Part shown: positions 50,780 to 59,930 of the stretch, piece by piece
How positions within the stretch are numbered: position 1 is the stretch's first letter
How the letters are laid out: every line of letters begins with the position of its first letter
Assembly (NCBI RefSeq): GCF_001625355.1
Contig: NZ_JSEE01000006.1
Span: forward strand, 1-64,000
Length of the DNA: 64,000 nt
Origin: Marinomonas sp. TW1
GTDB taxonomy: Bacteria; Pseudomonadota; Gammaproteobacteria; Pseudomonadales; Marinomonadaceae
Direction of reading: 5' to 3'
Translations under genes and position numbers: made by a program
Notes under the pieces: generated by a model
What the model saw: only the letters and a program-made list of their open reading frames with translations
Told to the model about the DNA's origin: nothing
Database searches by the model: none

Positions 50780-52134
50780 TGAGTAAAGTGCTAGCGAAAA
50801 TAGCCCAGCAATTAGGCACGCCACGACATTCAGAAAAAATCGTGACTGAAGAAAAAACAAAAATTCCAGCCAAGAAAATCGAAGAAACTAAGCCTGTTCC
50901 CAAAGTGCAGTTGATCTATGCCTTTAATGGCACAGGTAAAACGCGTTTATCACGAGCTTTTAAAGAGGAAATATCTCCTTCTATACAAGGTGCTAATATT
51001 GAAGGCGACGTTGAAAAAACTCGTTATAAGTTCCTGTACTACAACGCATTTACGGAAGACCTGTTTTATTGGGATAACGATTTAAAAGAAGATTCAAGGC
51101 CCAAGTTAAAAATACAACCAAATACTTTTACGGGTTGGTTGATAAACTTGCTAAAAGAGTTAGGCGAAGACGGCAACATCGCTACAAACTTTCAACGTTA
51201 TACTGGTAGCAAAGCTACCCCGATATTTAACGAAACATACAAAACTAAAATTGATGGAAAGGAAGTAACGATACCCGCGTTTTCTGAGGTCACTTTTCAA
51301 GTAGCCGCGAATGAACTAGTTAACTATGAGGGTGCTATTGACGCTACTGATGGTGTTGAAAATGTGGTTCAGGGTAAATACGAAGTAATAAAAATTTCAA
51401 GAGGTGAGGAAAGTAACTTTGTTTGGAGTGTTATGTATACTCTTTTAGAACAAGTTATTTCCACCCTTAATGAACAAGATGTTACCAATAGGATTACTGA
51501 TAAGTTTAATGCTTTAGAATACGTATTTATTGATGACCCCGTGAGTTCATTGGATGATACTCACCTGATTGAATTGGCTGTTGATTTAGCTAACTTAATC
51601 AAAAGAAGCCATTACCATGAGGGGAAAGGTCTAAGATTCGTCATTACAACACATAGCCCATTGTTTTATAACGTCTTACACAATGAGTTCAATAACGACC
51701 TTGAAAACCCAGTAAAAGGTAGCCGCCCAAAGTGGTTGTATAGACGCAATCAAGCAGAAAAGTATAGGCTTGTTAAAAATGCTGACGGAACTTTCGAACT
51801 GTTCAATTCGAATGATCACCCCTTTTCCTATCATCTATTCTTATTGTCTGAAATTCGTGAGGCTATTAAAAATAATCAGGTTAGAAAGTACCACTTTTCA
51901 TTCATGAGAAATATCTTAGAAAAAACTGCTACATTCCTTGGACACCCGCGCTGGGAAGTTCTTTTGGAAAAGACTACTGACGGCTCTCCTGATCCTTTCT
52001 CAAATAGAATTCTTAACTTGTCCAGTCACTCTGCGCATGCAGGGGAAGAAGTTACAGATATTGAAGAAAAAGATAAGGAAAATCTTGAAGCTCTAGTACA
52101 ACGCTTAATAAAAAACTATGGTTTCAAGCAGTAA
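50779..52134 (+). CDS. PrrC/RloC-like ATPase, candidate anticodon nuclease
   Basis: A 451-residue protein with an SMC/RloC-style ATPase: Walker A 'FNGTGKT' (49-55), signature-like 'ISRGEESNF' (206-214), Walker B with 'FIDDPVSSLDD' (250-260) and switch His 'TTHSPLF' (290-296). The C-terminal part has R-x3-E 'MRNILEKTATFLGH' (R377, E381), then His in 'SSHSAHAGEE' (H417/H420). PrrC uses an Arg-Glu-His triad with R-x3-E spacing to cut tRNA-Lys. Position between hsdS and hsdR matches the prr locus. In PrrC the restriction enzyme silences the nuclease until phage interferes. The nuclease role is inferred. Confidence 0.72.
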   Translation: MSKVLAKIAQQLGTPRHSEKIVTEEKTKIPAKKIEETKPVPKVQLIYAFNGTGKTRLSRAFKEEISPSIQGANIEGDVEKTRYKFLYYNAFTEDLFYWDNDLKEDSRPKLKIQPNTFTGWLINLLKELGEDGNIATNFQRYTGSKATPIFNETYKTKIDGKEVTIPAFSEVTFQVAANELVNYEGAIDATDGVENVVQGKYEVIKISRGEESNFVWSVMYTLLEQVISTLNEQDVTNRITDKFNALEYVFIDDPVSSLDDTHLIELAVDLANLIKRSHYHEGKGLRFVITTHSPLFYNVLHNEFNNDLENPVKGSRPKWLYRRNQAEKYRLVKNADGTFELFNSNDHPFSYHLFLLSEIREAIKNNQVRKYHFSFMRNILEKTATFLGHPRWEVLLEKTTDGSPDPFSNRILNLSSHSAHAGEEVTDIEEKDKENLEALVQRLIKNYGFKQ

Positions 52135-52144
52135 GGAGACGTAA

Positions 52145-52192
52145 ATGCCAAACCTTAGTCTACAAGATGACAAGAGTAAGGAGTCAGCCTAA
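52145..52192 (+). CDS. 15-codon ORF between the PrrC-like and fic genes
   Basis: ATG 52145 preceded by 'aaggag' at good spacing opens a 15-residue frame 'MPNLSLQDDKSKESA' whose stop overlaps the fic start (TAATG). A second 'aaggag' inside it serves fic. It may be a translational coupling leader or the fused ends of a gene with its middle lost. Confidence 0.4.
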   Translation: MPNLSLQDDKSKESA

Positions 52193-53193
52193 TGGCCTAT
52201 CAACCGCCGTTTACCATTACCACCGAGATTCTCAACTTGGTGGCTCAAATCAGCCAACAAGTCGGCGAGTTAAACGCCAGCCAGCTTAATGCCTCGCCGC
52301 AACTACGCAAACAAAACCGCATTAAAACCATTACTGGCACGCTGGCGATTGAAGGCAATACCTTAACTGAAGAGCAAATCACCGCAATTGTTGAAGGTAA
52401 GCCCGTGTTGGGTAGCGTGCGCGAGCTGGCCGAGGTAAAAGGCGCTATTGCTGCTTATGATTCCCTTCCTACCTTTACACCTAGCGCCATTGACGATTTA
52501 CTCACTGCTCACGGTTTAATGTTGTCAGATGTTCTAGTGAATGCGGGTGAGTTTCGCAGTAAAGGCGTGGGTATCCATAAAGGGGGTGTGGTGCACCACG
52601 TTGCACCGCCTGCCCATCAAGTTTCTGGTTTAATGGCGGATTTAATCCAATGGCTCAAGCAAACAAAAGATCACCCTTTAATTGCCAGTTGTGTATTTCA
52701 TTATGAATTTGAGTTTATTCACCCCTTTGCCGATGGTAACGGTCGTATGGGGCGGTTATGGCAAACGCTGATTTTGTCTAAGTGGCATCCGTTATTTTTA
52801 TCCTTGCCGCTAGAAAGTGTGATTAAAGACCACCAGCAAGCGTATTATCACGCCCTTGAGCAGGCCGATAAGCATGCGGATAGCACGCCTTTTATACATT
52901 TTATGTTATCGGTTATTCAGCAAACGCTCGTGCAAAACGCCTCTGTAAATGCCTCTGTAAAAGAGGGCCAAAACGCCCCTGTAAATACTCTTGTAAATGT
53001 ATCAGGCCTTAAAACGCCTGAGGCTATTTTAGCATTGCTGAGTAGCACGCCTGAGCTGACCCGACAGCAACTTGCTGATACTTTGAATAAAGACGTGAGA
53101 ACCATTGGTCGCGCTATTAGCAAACTGCAAAAAGAAGGTAAGTTAACCCGAATAGGCTCAGATAAAACCGGCCATTGGCAAGTCACTGAATAA
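52192..53193 (+). CDS. Fic-family AMP-transferase with C-terminal winged helix
   Basis: A 333-residue Fic protein. The active-site motif 'HPFADGNGRMGR' (~180-191) is complete, so it should transfer AMP or another nucleotide group to a target. The inhibitory helix motif (S/T)xxxE(G/N) is present upstream as 'TLAIEGN' (~51-57), so activity is self-restrained. After a repeat-containing linker (~248-270), a winged-helix domain 'LTRQQLADTLNKDVRTIGRAI' ends the protein. Fic genes are frequent riders in type I restriction loci; the target is unknown. Confidence 0.92.
   Translation: MAYQPPFTITTEILNLVAQISQQVGELNASQLNASPQLRKQNRIKTITGTLAIEGNTLTEEQITAIVEGKPVLGSVRELAEVKGAIAAYDSLPTFTPSAIDDLLTAHGLMLSDVLVNAGEFRSKGVGIHKGGVVHHVAPPAHQVSGLMADLIQWLKQTKDHPLIASCVFHYEFEFIHPFADGNGRMGRLWQTLILSKWHPLFLSLPLESVIKDHQQAYYHALEQADKHADSTPFIHFMLSVIQQTLVQNASVNASVKEGQNAPVNTLVNVSGLKTPEAILALLSSTPELTRQQLADTLNKDVRTIGRAISKLQKEGKLTRIGSDKTGHWQVTE
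52939..52998 (+). repeat. 12-bp in-frame repeat in the fic linker
   Basis: Four imperfect copies of a 12-bp unit resembling gcctctgtaaat (52939, 52951, 52975, 52987), coding a Val-Asn-rich linker between the Fic and winged-helix domains. Copy number changes would alter linker length without a frameshift. Confidence 0.75.
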
Positions 53194-53256
53194 TGCGATG
53201 CAGTAGCTATTTCCATTTTGGAAAATACCACGGCTAACCAAAAGGGATGTAAACGA

Positions 53257-56200
53257 ATGACAACGTATAAAACGGTTGCAGAATCGAATAACTTTATTGT
53301 GTTAGATAAATACACTAAAGAATGGCAGGTTAACGAAAACTTCCAAAGCGAAGGTGATTTAGAGCGCGAGTTCATTCAGGATCTAAGCAACCAAGGTTAT
53401 GAGTATTTACCCACACTAAAGACGCCAGATGCCATGATGGCGAATGTGCGCAAGCAGCTACAAGTACTGAATAAAGTTGAGTTTACCGATGCCGAATGGA
53501 TTCGCTTTGGCGAGCAATACCTGAACACACCAAGCGACAATACTCTTGATAAAACTCGCAAGGTGCACAGTGATTATATTTTCGATTTTGTCTTTGATGA
53601 TGGCCATATCGAAAACATCTACCTGTTCGACAAGAAAACCATTGCTCGTAACAAAGTGCAGGTGATCAAGCAGTTTGAACAAACGGGCAGCCATGTCAAC
53701 CGTTACGATGTGACGATTTTGGTCAATGGTTTGCCTTTGGTACAAATCGAACTGAAAAAGCGTGGTGTGGCGATCCGTGAGGCGTTTAACCAAATACATC
53801 GCTACACCAAAGAAAGCTTTAATGCCGATAACTCGTTGTATAAGTTCTTACAGCTGTTTGTGATCTCGAATGGTACTGATACGCGCTATTTTGCTAATAC
53901 CACTAAGCGGGACAAGAACAGCTTCGACTTCACCATGAACTGGGCGAAATTCGATAATGAAACGATTGAAGATTTAAAAGACTTTACCGCTACCTTTTTC
54001 CAAAAAAAGACGCTGCTTGAAGTTATTTTGCGTTACTCAGTGTTTGATGTCAGCAACACCCTGCTCGTAATGCGCCCATACCAAATTGCCGCCACTGAGC
54101 GCATTTTATGGAAAATCAAAAGTTCTTTTAACGGTAAAGACTGGGCTAAGCCTGAAAGTGGTGGTTACATTTGGCATACTACAGGTTCAGGCAAAACGCT
54201 CACCAGCTTTAAAGCCGCACGTTTAGCTACGGATTTAGACTTTATTGATAAAGTCTTCTTTGTGGTGGACAGAAAAGACCTCGATTTTCAAACCATGAAA
54301 GAGTATCAGCGGTTCTCGCCTGATAGTGTGAACGGTTCAGACAGTACCTCTGGGCTGAAAAGCAACTTGGATAAAGACGATAACAAGATCGTCGTCACCA
54401 CGATTCAAAAGCTGAATAACTTAATCAAAAGTGAAAGCGATTTAGCTATCTACAACAAGCAAGTTGTCTTTATTTTTGATGAGTGCCACCGTAGCCAATT
54501 TGGTGAAGCCCAAAAGAATTTGCAAAAGAGGTTTAAGCGCTTCTATCAATTTGGCTTTAGTGGTACACCTATTTTTGGTGATGACATTGTTGATGGCAAA
54601 GTAATCCGTAAAGGGAATGCATTAGGTGCAGAAACCACGGGCAGCGTATTCGGTCAGCAGTTGCACACTTATGTGATCACCGATGCCATCCGTGATGAGA
54701 AAGTACTCAAGTTCAAAGTGGACTATAATGATGTTCGCCCACAATTTAAAAGTATTGAAACTGAGCAGGACGATAAGAAACTCAGCGCCTTTGAAACCAA
54801 GCAAGCATTTTTACACCCTATTCGTATTCGTGAAATATCCCAGCACATTCTGAGCCATTTTAATCAAAAAACTCACAGAGCTTATTCCGGTGCGAAAGGG
54901 TTTAATGCCATGTTTGCGGTCAGCAGTGTTGATGCGGCGAAAGCGTATTATGAAACCTTTAAAAAATTGCAGGCCGAGGTTGAAAATACCCCGACCATTA
55001 AGCCTCTGCGCATTGCGACTATCTTCTCATTTTCGGCCAACGAAGAGCAGGACGCCATTGGCGATATTTTAGATGAGAGCTTTGAAGTCAGTGCCATGAA
55101 CAGCAGCGCCAAGGAGTTTCTGAGTGCTGCGATCACTGACTACAACGCTATGTTTAAATCTAATTATGGCGTGGACAGTAATGGCTTTCAGAATTATTAC
55201 CGTGACCTTGCCCAGAGAGTGAAGAATCAAGAAATAGATCTGCTCATCGTGGTGGGGATGTTTTTAACGGGCTTTGATGCGCCTAAGCTCAATACCTTGT
55301 TTATAGATAAAAATTTGCGCTATCACGGTTTGATGCAAGCGTTTTCTCGTACGAACCGTATTTATGATGCAACCAAAACCTTTGGCAATATTGTTACCTT
55401 CCGAGATTTGGAACAGGCTACTATTGATGCGATTACTTTGTTTGGTGATAGTAACACCAAAAATGTCGTGCTGGAGAAGAGCTACAAAGAGTACATGGAA
55501 GGCTTCAAAGATATTCTTACTGGCCAAGAACGCCGAGGCTTTTTGACAATTGTCAAAGAGTTAAAAGAACGTTTTCCTAATTCTGAGAGCATTGCCGGAG
55601 AACAGGACAAAAAAGATTTTGCCAAGCTTTTTGGTGAATACCTAAAGGCTGAGAATATTTTACAAAACTACGATGAATTTGCTGGTTTAAAAGCACTGCA
55701 AAACTTAAATCTTAGTGATGAACAAGCGGTTGAAGAATTTAAAGCCAAGTACTATCTAAATGATGCCGACATCGAGAGCATGCAAACCATCGACATGCCT
55801 AGCGAGCGAGCTATTCAAGATTATCGCTCTACTTACAACGATACCCGTGATTGGTTGCGTCGTGAAAAAGAAGGCCAAGACAAAGATAAGTCAACACTAG
55901 ATTGGGATGATGTGGTCTTTGAAGTGGATTTGCTTAAATCTCAAGAAATAAACCTCGATTATATTATTGGGTTACTTTATGAGCACAATAAGAAGAACAA
56001 AAATAAAGCGTGGTTAATCGAAGAAGTTCGACGCTTGATCCGCAGTAGCATTGGTAATCGCGCAAAAGAAGGTCTAGTTGTTGACTTTATAAACCAAACA
56101 GACCTTGACCAAATCGCTGATAAAGCGAGTGTTATAGATGAGTTTTATAAATTTGCTCAAGAGCAGTTAAAGCGAGAGGCTGCTGAAATTATTGCCTCAG

Positions 56201-56406
56201 AAAATCTAAATGAAGCGGCAGCTAAGCGTTATATTGCCTCATCACTTAAGAGAGAGTATGCCTCTGAAAATGGTACTGCGCTTAATGAAGCACTACCAAA
56301 ACTCAGCCCATTGAACCCACTGTATCGAACCCAGAAACAAACAGTTTTTCAAAAAATCGCCGCTTTTGTTGAAAAATTCAAAGGTGTGGGCAGGCAGCTT
56401 GAATAA
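53257..56406 (+). CDS. hsdR: Type I restriction-modification system, restriction/translocase subunit
   Basis: A 1049-residue HsdR. The N-terminal PD-(D/E)xK nuclease has '[10 protein letters not shown]' (ExK). The SF2 translocase has Walker A '[18 protein letters not shown]', DEAD-type box '[15 protein letters not shown]', motif III '[11 protein letters not shown]' and motif VI region '[12 protein letters not shown]'. The C-terminal helical region binds the methylase. Start ATG 53257 has 'aaaaggga' upstream; the frame is open to a TTG at 53218. Confidence 0.95.
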   Translation: MTTYKTVAESNNFIVLDKYTKEWQVNENFQSEGDLEREFIQDLSNQGYEYLPTLKTPDAMMANVRKQLQVLNKVEFTDAEWIRFGEQYLNTPSDNTLDKTRKVHSDYIFDFVFDDGHIENIYLFDKKTIARNKVQVIKQFEQTGSHVNRYDVTILVNGLPLVQIELKKRGVAIREAFNQIHRYTKESFNADNSLYKFLQLFVISNGTDTRYFANTTKRDKNSFDFTMNWAKFDNETIEDLKDFTATFFQKKTLLEVILRYSVFDVSNTLLVMRPYQIAATERILWKIKSSFNGKDWAKPESGGYIWHTTGSGKTLTSFKAARLATDLDFIDKVFFVVDRKDLDFQTMKEYQRFSPDSVNGSDSTSGLKSNLDKDDNKIVVTTIQKLNNLIKSESDLAIYNKQVVFIFDECHRSQFGEAQKNLQKRFKRFYQFGFSGTPIFGDDIVDGKVIRKGNALGAETTGSVFGQQLHTYVITDAIRDEKVLKFKVDYNDVRPQFKSIETEQDDKKLSAFETKQAFLHPIRIREISQHILSHFNQKTHRAYSGAKGFNAMFAVSSVDAAKAYYETFKKLQAEVENTPTIKPLRIATIFSFSANEEQDAIGDILDESFEVSAMNSSAKEFLSAAITDYNAMFKSNYGVDSNGFQNYYRDLAQRVKNQEIDLLIVVGMFLTGFDAPKLNTLFIDKNLRYHGLMQAFSRTNRIYDATKTFGNIVTFRDLEQATIDAITLFGDSNTKNVVLEKSYKEYMEGFKDILTGQERRGFLTIVKELKERFPNSESIAGEQDKKDFAKLFGEYLKAENILQNYDEFAGLKALQNLNLSDEQAVEEFKAKYYLNDADIESMQTIDMPSERAIQDYRSTYNDTRDWLRREKEGQDKDKSTLDWDDVVFEVDLLKSQEINLDYIIGLLYEHNKKNKNKAWLIEEVRRLIRSSIGNRAKEGLVVDFINQTDLDQIADKASVIDEFYKFAQEQLKREAAEIIASENLNEAAAKRYIASSLKREYASENGTALNEALPKLSPLNPLYRTQKQTVFQKIAAFVEKFKGVGRQLE

Positions 56407-56601
56407 GTTGCAAGTGTTGAAGAATTTAATTTTGAGTAAAGGTTTGAGTCCTCAATATTGAACTTGCCTCATTGGTTGGACTTTTTGTACTAGTTCTCGA
56501 GACTCCTTTAAGGTGGTTCTCATTACAAATGAGAGTCATCTTCAGTCACCAACTTAATTAAGAATCACCACCTTCTTTTCTTGCATCCTTTATATGAAAA
56601 C

Positions 56602-56617
56602 TATATTGTACTAGTAC
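56602..56617 (+). promoter_or_regulatory. trpREG promoter with TrpR-type operator
   Basis: -10-like TATATT (56602-56607) is followed immediately by the palindrome gtactagtac (56608-56617), the core of known Trp repressor operators (ctag flanked by gta/tac). A half-site gtactagtt also occurs at 56488-56496. An aaggtggt ... accacctt inverted repeat (56512-56574) lies between, which may form a leader or terminator structure for hsdR. The rest of 56407-56645 has no gene. Confidence 0.65.
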
Positions 56618-56645
56618 GTGAATACAAGAATGGTAAACTCTGCCT

Positions 56646-56882
56646 ATGCAGCCATTAATTGAATTTTTAAGCCAAGTCGATGATCAAGCTTTGTTAGAAA
56701 AGCGTCTGCGTGCTTTGTTGACGCCGAATGAAATTAACGAGGTGTTGCATCGCTTACAGATTTTGTCTCTGTTGGAGCAGGGTGTGCCTCAACGGGATAT
56801 TGCGAAACAGTTAGGGGTTGGTATTGCCACAGTGACACGTGGCTCCCGAGCATTGAAGGAATTGAAAGAAAATGAGTCCTGA
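56646..56882 (+). CDS. trpR: Trp repressor
   Basis: A 78-residue TrpR, shorter than the E. coli protein (108) because both termini are trimmed. The helix-turn-helix is 'QRDIAKQLGVGIATVTRGSRALK', the counterpart of the E. coli 'AGIATITRGSNSLK' region, preceded by 'LLTPNEINEVLHRLQILSLL'. TrpR with bound tryptophan represses trp genes. Here it heads the operon and overlaps trpE by 11 bases, with a matching operator upstream, so it should repress itself and trpEG. No clear ribosome-binding site. Confidence 0.92.
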   Translation: MQPLIEFLSQVDDQALLEKRLRALLTPNEINEVLHRLQILSLLEQGVPQRDIAKQLGVGIATVTRGSRALKELKENES

Positions 56883-58275
56883 ACAAAACAAACAACCGCC
56901 TCGCATCGAGCTACCGCGTAAACCAAAGTACGTGACCATCAGTTCCGATTGCGATTTTTTTGGTTTATTTAAAAAGATAGAAAAGCGTTTTGAAAACTGC
57001 TTTATGTTGGAGTCTCTTGGGGAAGAAAGTTTTATTTCTCGTCATTCCATCATTGGTTTTGATCCTGAAAAATTGTTGTGGGCCGAAGGTAAGCAGCTCT
57101 TCATTCAAGAGCGTGATGGCGCAACGCAAGCTTATGAGTCGGACAACCCTTATTATTTATTGCGCAGTATCGTGCCACAAAATATCTTGTCTCGAGGCTT
57201 TGCTGGTGGTCTGACGGGCTATATTGGCTACGACAGTATGAATTATTTTGAGCCGAGTTTAGACCTGCAAGCCAGTGACATGTTTGATGCGTTCCGTTTT
57301 GGTTTGTATACCGACGGGCTGATTCTAGACAAGATGACCGGCGAAGTTTTCTATTTTTATTATGAAAATAATCGCTTGGATTTGGTCAATCAAATGATGG
57401 CAGAAACCACGCCAGAAAATGGGCCTTTGGTGGTGCGACCATTGGGAGAGTCGATGACCAAAACTGATCATGCGGATGCCGTTGCTAAGGTGAAGCAAGA
57501 CATCGTTGAAGGCAAGATCTTCCAGTGTGAAGTGGGCTTTAAAAAGTGGTTCGAGCTGGAAGGCGACACCATCAACCTTTACGAGGAATTGCGCGAGGTC
57601 AACCCTTCGCCACAGATGTATTACATCAAATTTGCTGAGCAGAAAGTCATCGGTGCCAGCCCTGAATTATTGTTCCGAGTGCGTCAGGATGAAATGGAGA
57701 CCTTCCCATTAGCGGGCACAGCGAAGCGTGGTGCGGATGAAAAAGAAGACACGGCGTTGGCCCGAGCTTTGCTGAATGATCCGAAAGAAATTGCCGAACA
57801 CAATATGATTGTCGATCTGCATCGTAATGACATTGGCCGTGTGGCGCGCTTTGGTACGGTAAAAGTACGTTCTCTCATGGACATCAAACGTTTCAGTCAC
57901 GTGCAGCATATTTCCAGTGAGATCGTTGGCATTATGGCGGAAGAGCATGACATGTTTTCGGCCTTAGCCAGTAACTTCCCTGCCGGTACCTTGACTGGCG
58001 CACCCAAAATTGAGGCGATGAAAATCATCGATGATTTGGAAGGTGATGGTCGTGGCCCTTATGGTGGTGCGGTTGGTCAGTTTTCTTTTAACGGTGATTG
58101 TATGTTTGCGATTCCGATTCGTACTGTATTTGCCAATGGCAATAAAGCCTATGTGCAAACCTGTGGCGGGAATGTGTACGATTCAAACGCCGAAGATGAA
58201 TACGAAGAAATTCAGCGTAAGTTTGCCGGAACCAAGCGAGTATTAGACAGTTTCAGTGAAGGAGCGAAAGAATGA
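56872..58275 (+). CDS. trpE: Anthranilate synthase component I
   Basis: A 467-residue chorismate-using enzyme making anthranilate with TrpG. The tryptophan feedback motif is present near the start as 'FMLES' (44-48). Chorismate-site motifs are 'PLAGTAKRG', 'ALLNDPKEIAEHNMIVDLHRND', 'FPAGTLTGAPKIEAM' and 'GPYGGAVG'. The segment usually reading 'IFQVVLSRRF' reads 'IFQCEVGFKKWF' here, a variant that reminds me of archaeal-type TrpE. Overlaps trpG by 4 bases. Other trp genes are not in the window. Confidence 0.92.
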   Translation: MSPEQNKQPPRIELPRKPKYVTISSDCDFFGLFKKIEKRFENCFMLESLGEESFISRHSIIGFDPEKLLWAEGKQLFIQERDGATQAYESDNPYYLLRSIVPQNILSRGFAGGLTGYIGYDSMNYFEPSLDLQASDMFDAFRFGLYTDGLILDKMTGEVFYFYYENNRLDLVNQMMAETTPENGPLVVRPLGESMTKTDHADAVAKVKQDIVEGKIFQCEVGFKKWFELEGDTINLYEELREVNPSPQMYYIKFAEQKVIGASPELLFRVRQDEMETFPLAGTAKRGADEKEDTALARALLNDPKEIAEHNMIVDLHRNDIGRVARFGTVKVRSLMDIKRFSHVQHISSEIVGIMAEEHDMFSALASNFPAGTLTGAPKIEAMKIIDDLEGDGRGPYGGAVGQFSFNGDCMFAIPIRTVFANGNKAYVQTCGGNVYDSNAEDEYEEIQRKFAGTKRVLDSFSEGAKE

Positions 58276-58934
58276 AAATTTACATCATAGACAATTACGA
58301 TTCCTTCACTTACAACCTGTACCAATTCATTGGTGAAGTGTTGCAAACAGAGCAGAGTCAGGGGCATATCGAGCAGTTTGAAGTGATTGTAAAGCGTAAC
58401 GATGAGGTGACGCTGGAGGATATTCGACAAGCGGCCCCAGATCGTATCATCATTTCACCAGGGCCTGGTTCACCAGACGATAAAGCCTATTTTGGTGTGT
58501 GTGCTGATGTGATCTTAGAATTTGGCAAAACCACGCCTTTGATGGGCGTATGCTTGGGCATGCAGGGAATTTGTCATGTGTTTGGTGGCAAGGTGGTCAA
58601 AGCGCCATTGCCTATGCATGGCAAAACCAGTCCAATTCAGCACAATGGCGAAGGGATTTTTCATGATATTCCAGACCAATTGGAAGTCATGCGTTATCAC
58701 TCGCTGATTGCCGAGGCAGAAAGCTTTCCAGAGGTGTTGGAAGTGACCGCTGCGGTGGGCAGTTTGAGTGCTGAGGCGTTTGCCAATCTTAACGGTATTC
58801 GCCAAGGTGGCGAATTTGAGATCATGGGCGTGCGCCACAAAGAATATCCGATTCAAGGTATACAATTCCATCCCGAATCCTTTGCGACTGAAGGCGGTAA
58901 GGATTTGATTAAGAACTTTCTGTTTCAGGTTTGA
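58272..58934 (+). CDS. trpG: Anthranilate synthase component II (glutamine amidotransferase)
   Basis: A 220-residue class I amidotransferase supplying ammonia to TrpE. The triad is visible: Cys94 in 'MGVCLGMQGI', with His and Glu in 'FHPESFATEGG'. 'IISPGPGSPDD' forms the oxyanion region. It has ~20 more residues than common TrpG, in the N-terminal part ('TEQSQGHIEQ') and around 170. Start has 'aaggag' upstream and overlaps trpE (ATGA). PabA is the alternative, but the trpR-trpE context decides. Confidence 0.92.
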   Translation: MKIYIIDNYDSFTYNLYQFIGEVLQTEQSQGHIEQFEVIVKRNDEVTLEDIRQAAPDRIIISPGPGSPDDKAYFGVCADVILEFGKTTPLMGVCLGMQGICHVFGGKVVKAPLPMHGKTSPIQHNGEGIFHDIPDQLEVMRYHSLIAEAESFPEVLEVTAAVGSLSAEAFANLNGIRQGGEFEIMGVRHKEYPIQGIQFHPESFATEGGKDLIKNFLFQV

Positions 58935-58968
58935 TGAGTTAGAAAAGACTCGATTCTTGAAGTAATAG

Positions 58969-59004
58969 AAAAGCAGTACTTATTGTTGGGTGCTGCTTTT
59001 TTTT
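58969..59004 (+). terminator. Intrinsic terminator of trpREG
   Basis: Stem aaaagcagtac / gtgctgctttt (one G-U pair) with a T-run. Confidence 0.85.
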
Positions 59005-59021
59005 GCCTAAAAAATAGCCTT

Positions 59022-59043
59022 GTCTCTTTTGAGAGACTATACT
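59022..59043 (+). promoter_or_regulatory. Promoter with operator-like palindrome before the DUF4160 gene
   Basis: The palindrome gtctct-tttg-agagac (59022-59037) abuts a -10-like TATACT (59038-59043), about 35 bases before the DUF4160 start. This is the expected place for an autoregulator's site, and the second gene of the pair encodes an HTH-like antidote. Confidence 0.6.
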
Positions 59044-59077
59044 GTAGTTTTATCCATATAAATATCGAGGGGTAAGG

Positions 59078-59347
59078 ATGCCTGAGGTCGATGCGCTATT
59101 AGGATTGTCGTTTTGCTTATATTTTTTTGATAATCAACAGCACAAGTTACCGCATTTACACGTGAAATATGGTGACTATGAATTGATTATTGCGATAGAA
59201 ACAAGTGAATGCTTAGAGGGGTATTTGCCTAATAAGCAGCGTAAGCGTGCTGAAGCTCACATAAGTATGCATAGAGAGCAATTTATGCAGATATGGAATA
59301 AAGCTGTGAAGGGTCAGAATCCGGGGAAATTGGAGGATTTATGTTAA
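59078..59347 (+). CDS. DUF4160-family protein, candidate toxin partner
   Basis: An 89-residue protein with the DUF4160 pattern: 'LSFCLYFFDNQQHKLPHLHV', then 'YGDYELIIAIET' and 'HREQFMQIWNKAVKGQNP'. The HLPHxHV-like histidines recur in the family. Function unknown; the family is usually paired with DUF2442, as here (7-base overlap). Ribosome-binding site 'gaggggtaagg'. Confidence 0.85.
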   Translation: MPEVDALLGLSFCLYFFDNQQHKLPHLHVKYGDYELIIAIETSECLEGYLPNKQRKRAEAHISMHREQFMQIWNKAVKGQNPGKLEDLC

Positions 59348-59871
59348 AAATTGTTGATGTCGACTGGGCTAAAGATCACATCTTAGTATTAACCTTTAGT
59401 GACGGATTTGAAGGCGAAGCAGACTTGTCTGATTACTTTTCAAAACCACCATTTGCTAACCTGAAAGATTTTAAACGCTTTGCTTTAACCTCAGATGGCG
59501 ACTTGAGCTGGAATGGGAATGAACTGACTGCCACGACACTACGGGGCATCACAAAAGGAGCTTATCAGGTTGCTATGCGGCTTGATGTAGAGCAAATGGA
59601 AGAAGTGATTAAACAGGCGTCATGGGACTCTATGAAAGAAGGTCGTCCAGATATCTTGCAAGCTGCCATTCGCTCTTATGTTGAGTTATTTGGCCATCGT
59701 GCCGTTATAGCAAGAGCGGGTATTAAAAGTAGAACCAGTGCTTATCGGTCTTTAAAGCCTGAAACCAAGCCCAACTTTGCCACCTTGGTACAACTTGCCC
59801 ATGCGGTGATTGAAATTGCTAAAGAGCGAGTTGGGGAGTCGCTGTCAAACTCGACCATTGTTTCGGATTAG
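59341..59871 (+). CDS. DUF2442 protein fused to an antidote-type HTH domain
   Basis: A 176-residue protein. Residues 1-80 are DUF2442 ('VDVDWAKDHILVLTFSDGFE ... LSDYFSKPPFANLKD'). The C-terminal ~75 residues read as an addiction-module antidote HTH: 'HRAVIARAGIKSRTSAYRSL', then 'KPNFATLVQLAHAVIE', like the HI1420/HigA-related antidote pattern. It overlaps the DUF4160 gene. This supports a toxin-antitoxin-like pair in which this product is antidote and autoregulator (inference). Confidence 0.78.
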   Translation: MLKIVDVDWAKDHILVLTFSDGFEGEADLSDYFSKPPFANLKDFKRFALTSDGDLSWNGNELTATTLRGITKGAYQVAMRLDVEQMEEVIKQASWDSMKEGRPDILQAAIRSYVELFGHRAVIARAGIKSRTSAYRSLKPETKPNFATLVQLAHAVIEIAKERVGESLSNSTIVSD

Positions 59872-59930
59872 GGGCGATTCAAGAGAATGAATGAAAAATA
59901 CCTAGACACACCAATAGATGGAAGATGTTT

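Noticed and set aside
52939..52998. CRISPR-like repeat
   Set aside because: Units are 12 bp, in frame and inside the fic gene; there are no spacers. No CRISPR array is seen anywhere in the window.
53218..53256. Upstream TTG start for hsdR
   Set aside because: ATG 53257 has a strong ribosome-binding site; the TTG has none and the extra residues are not family-like.
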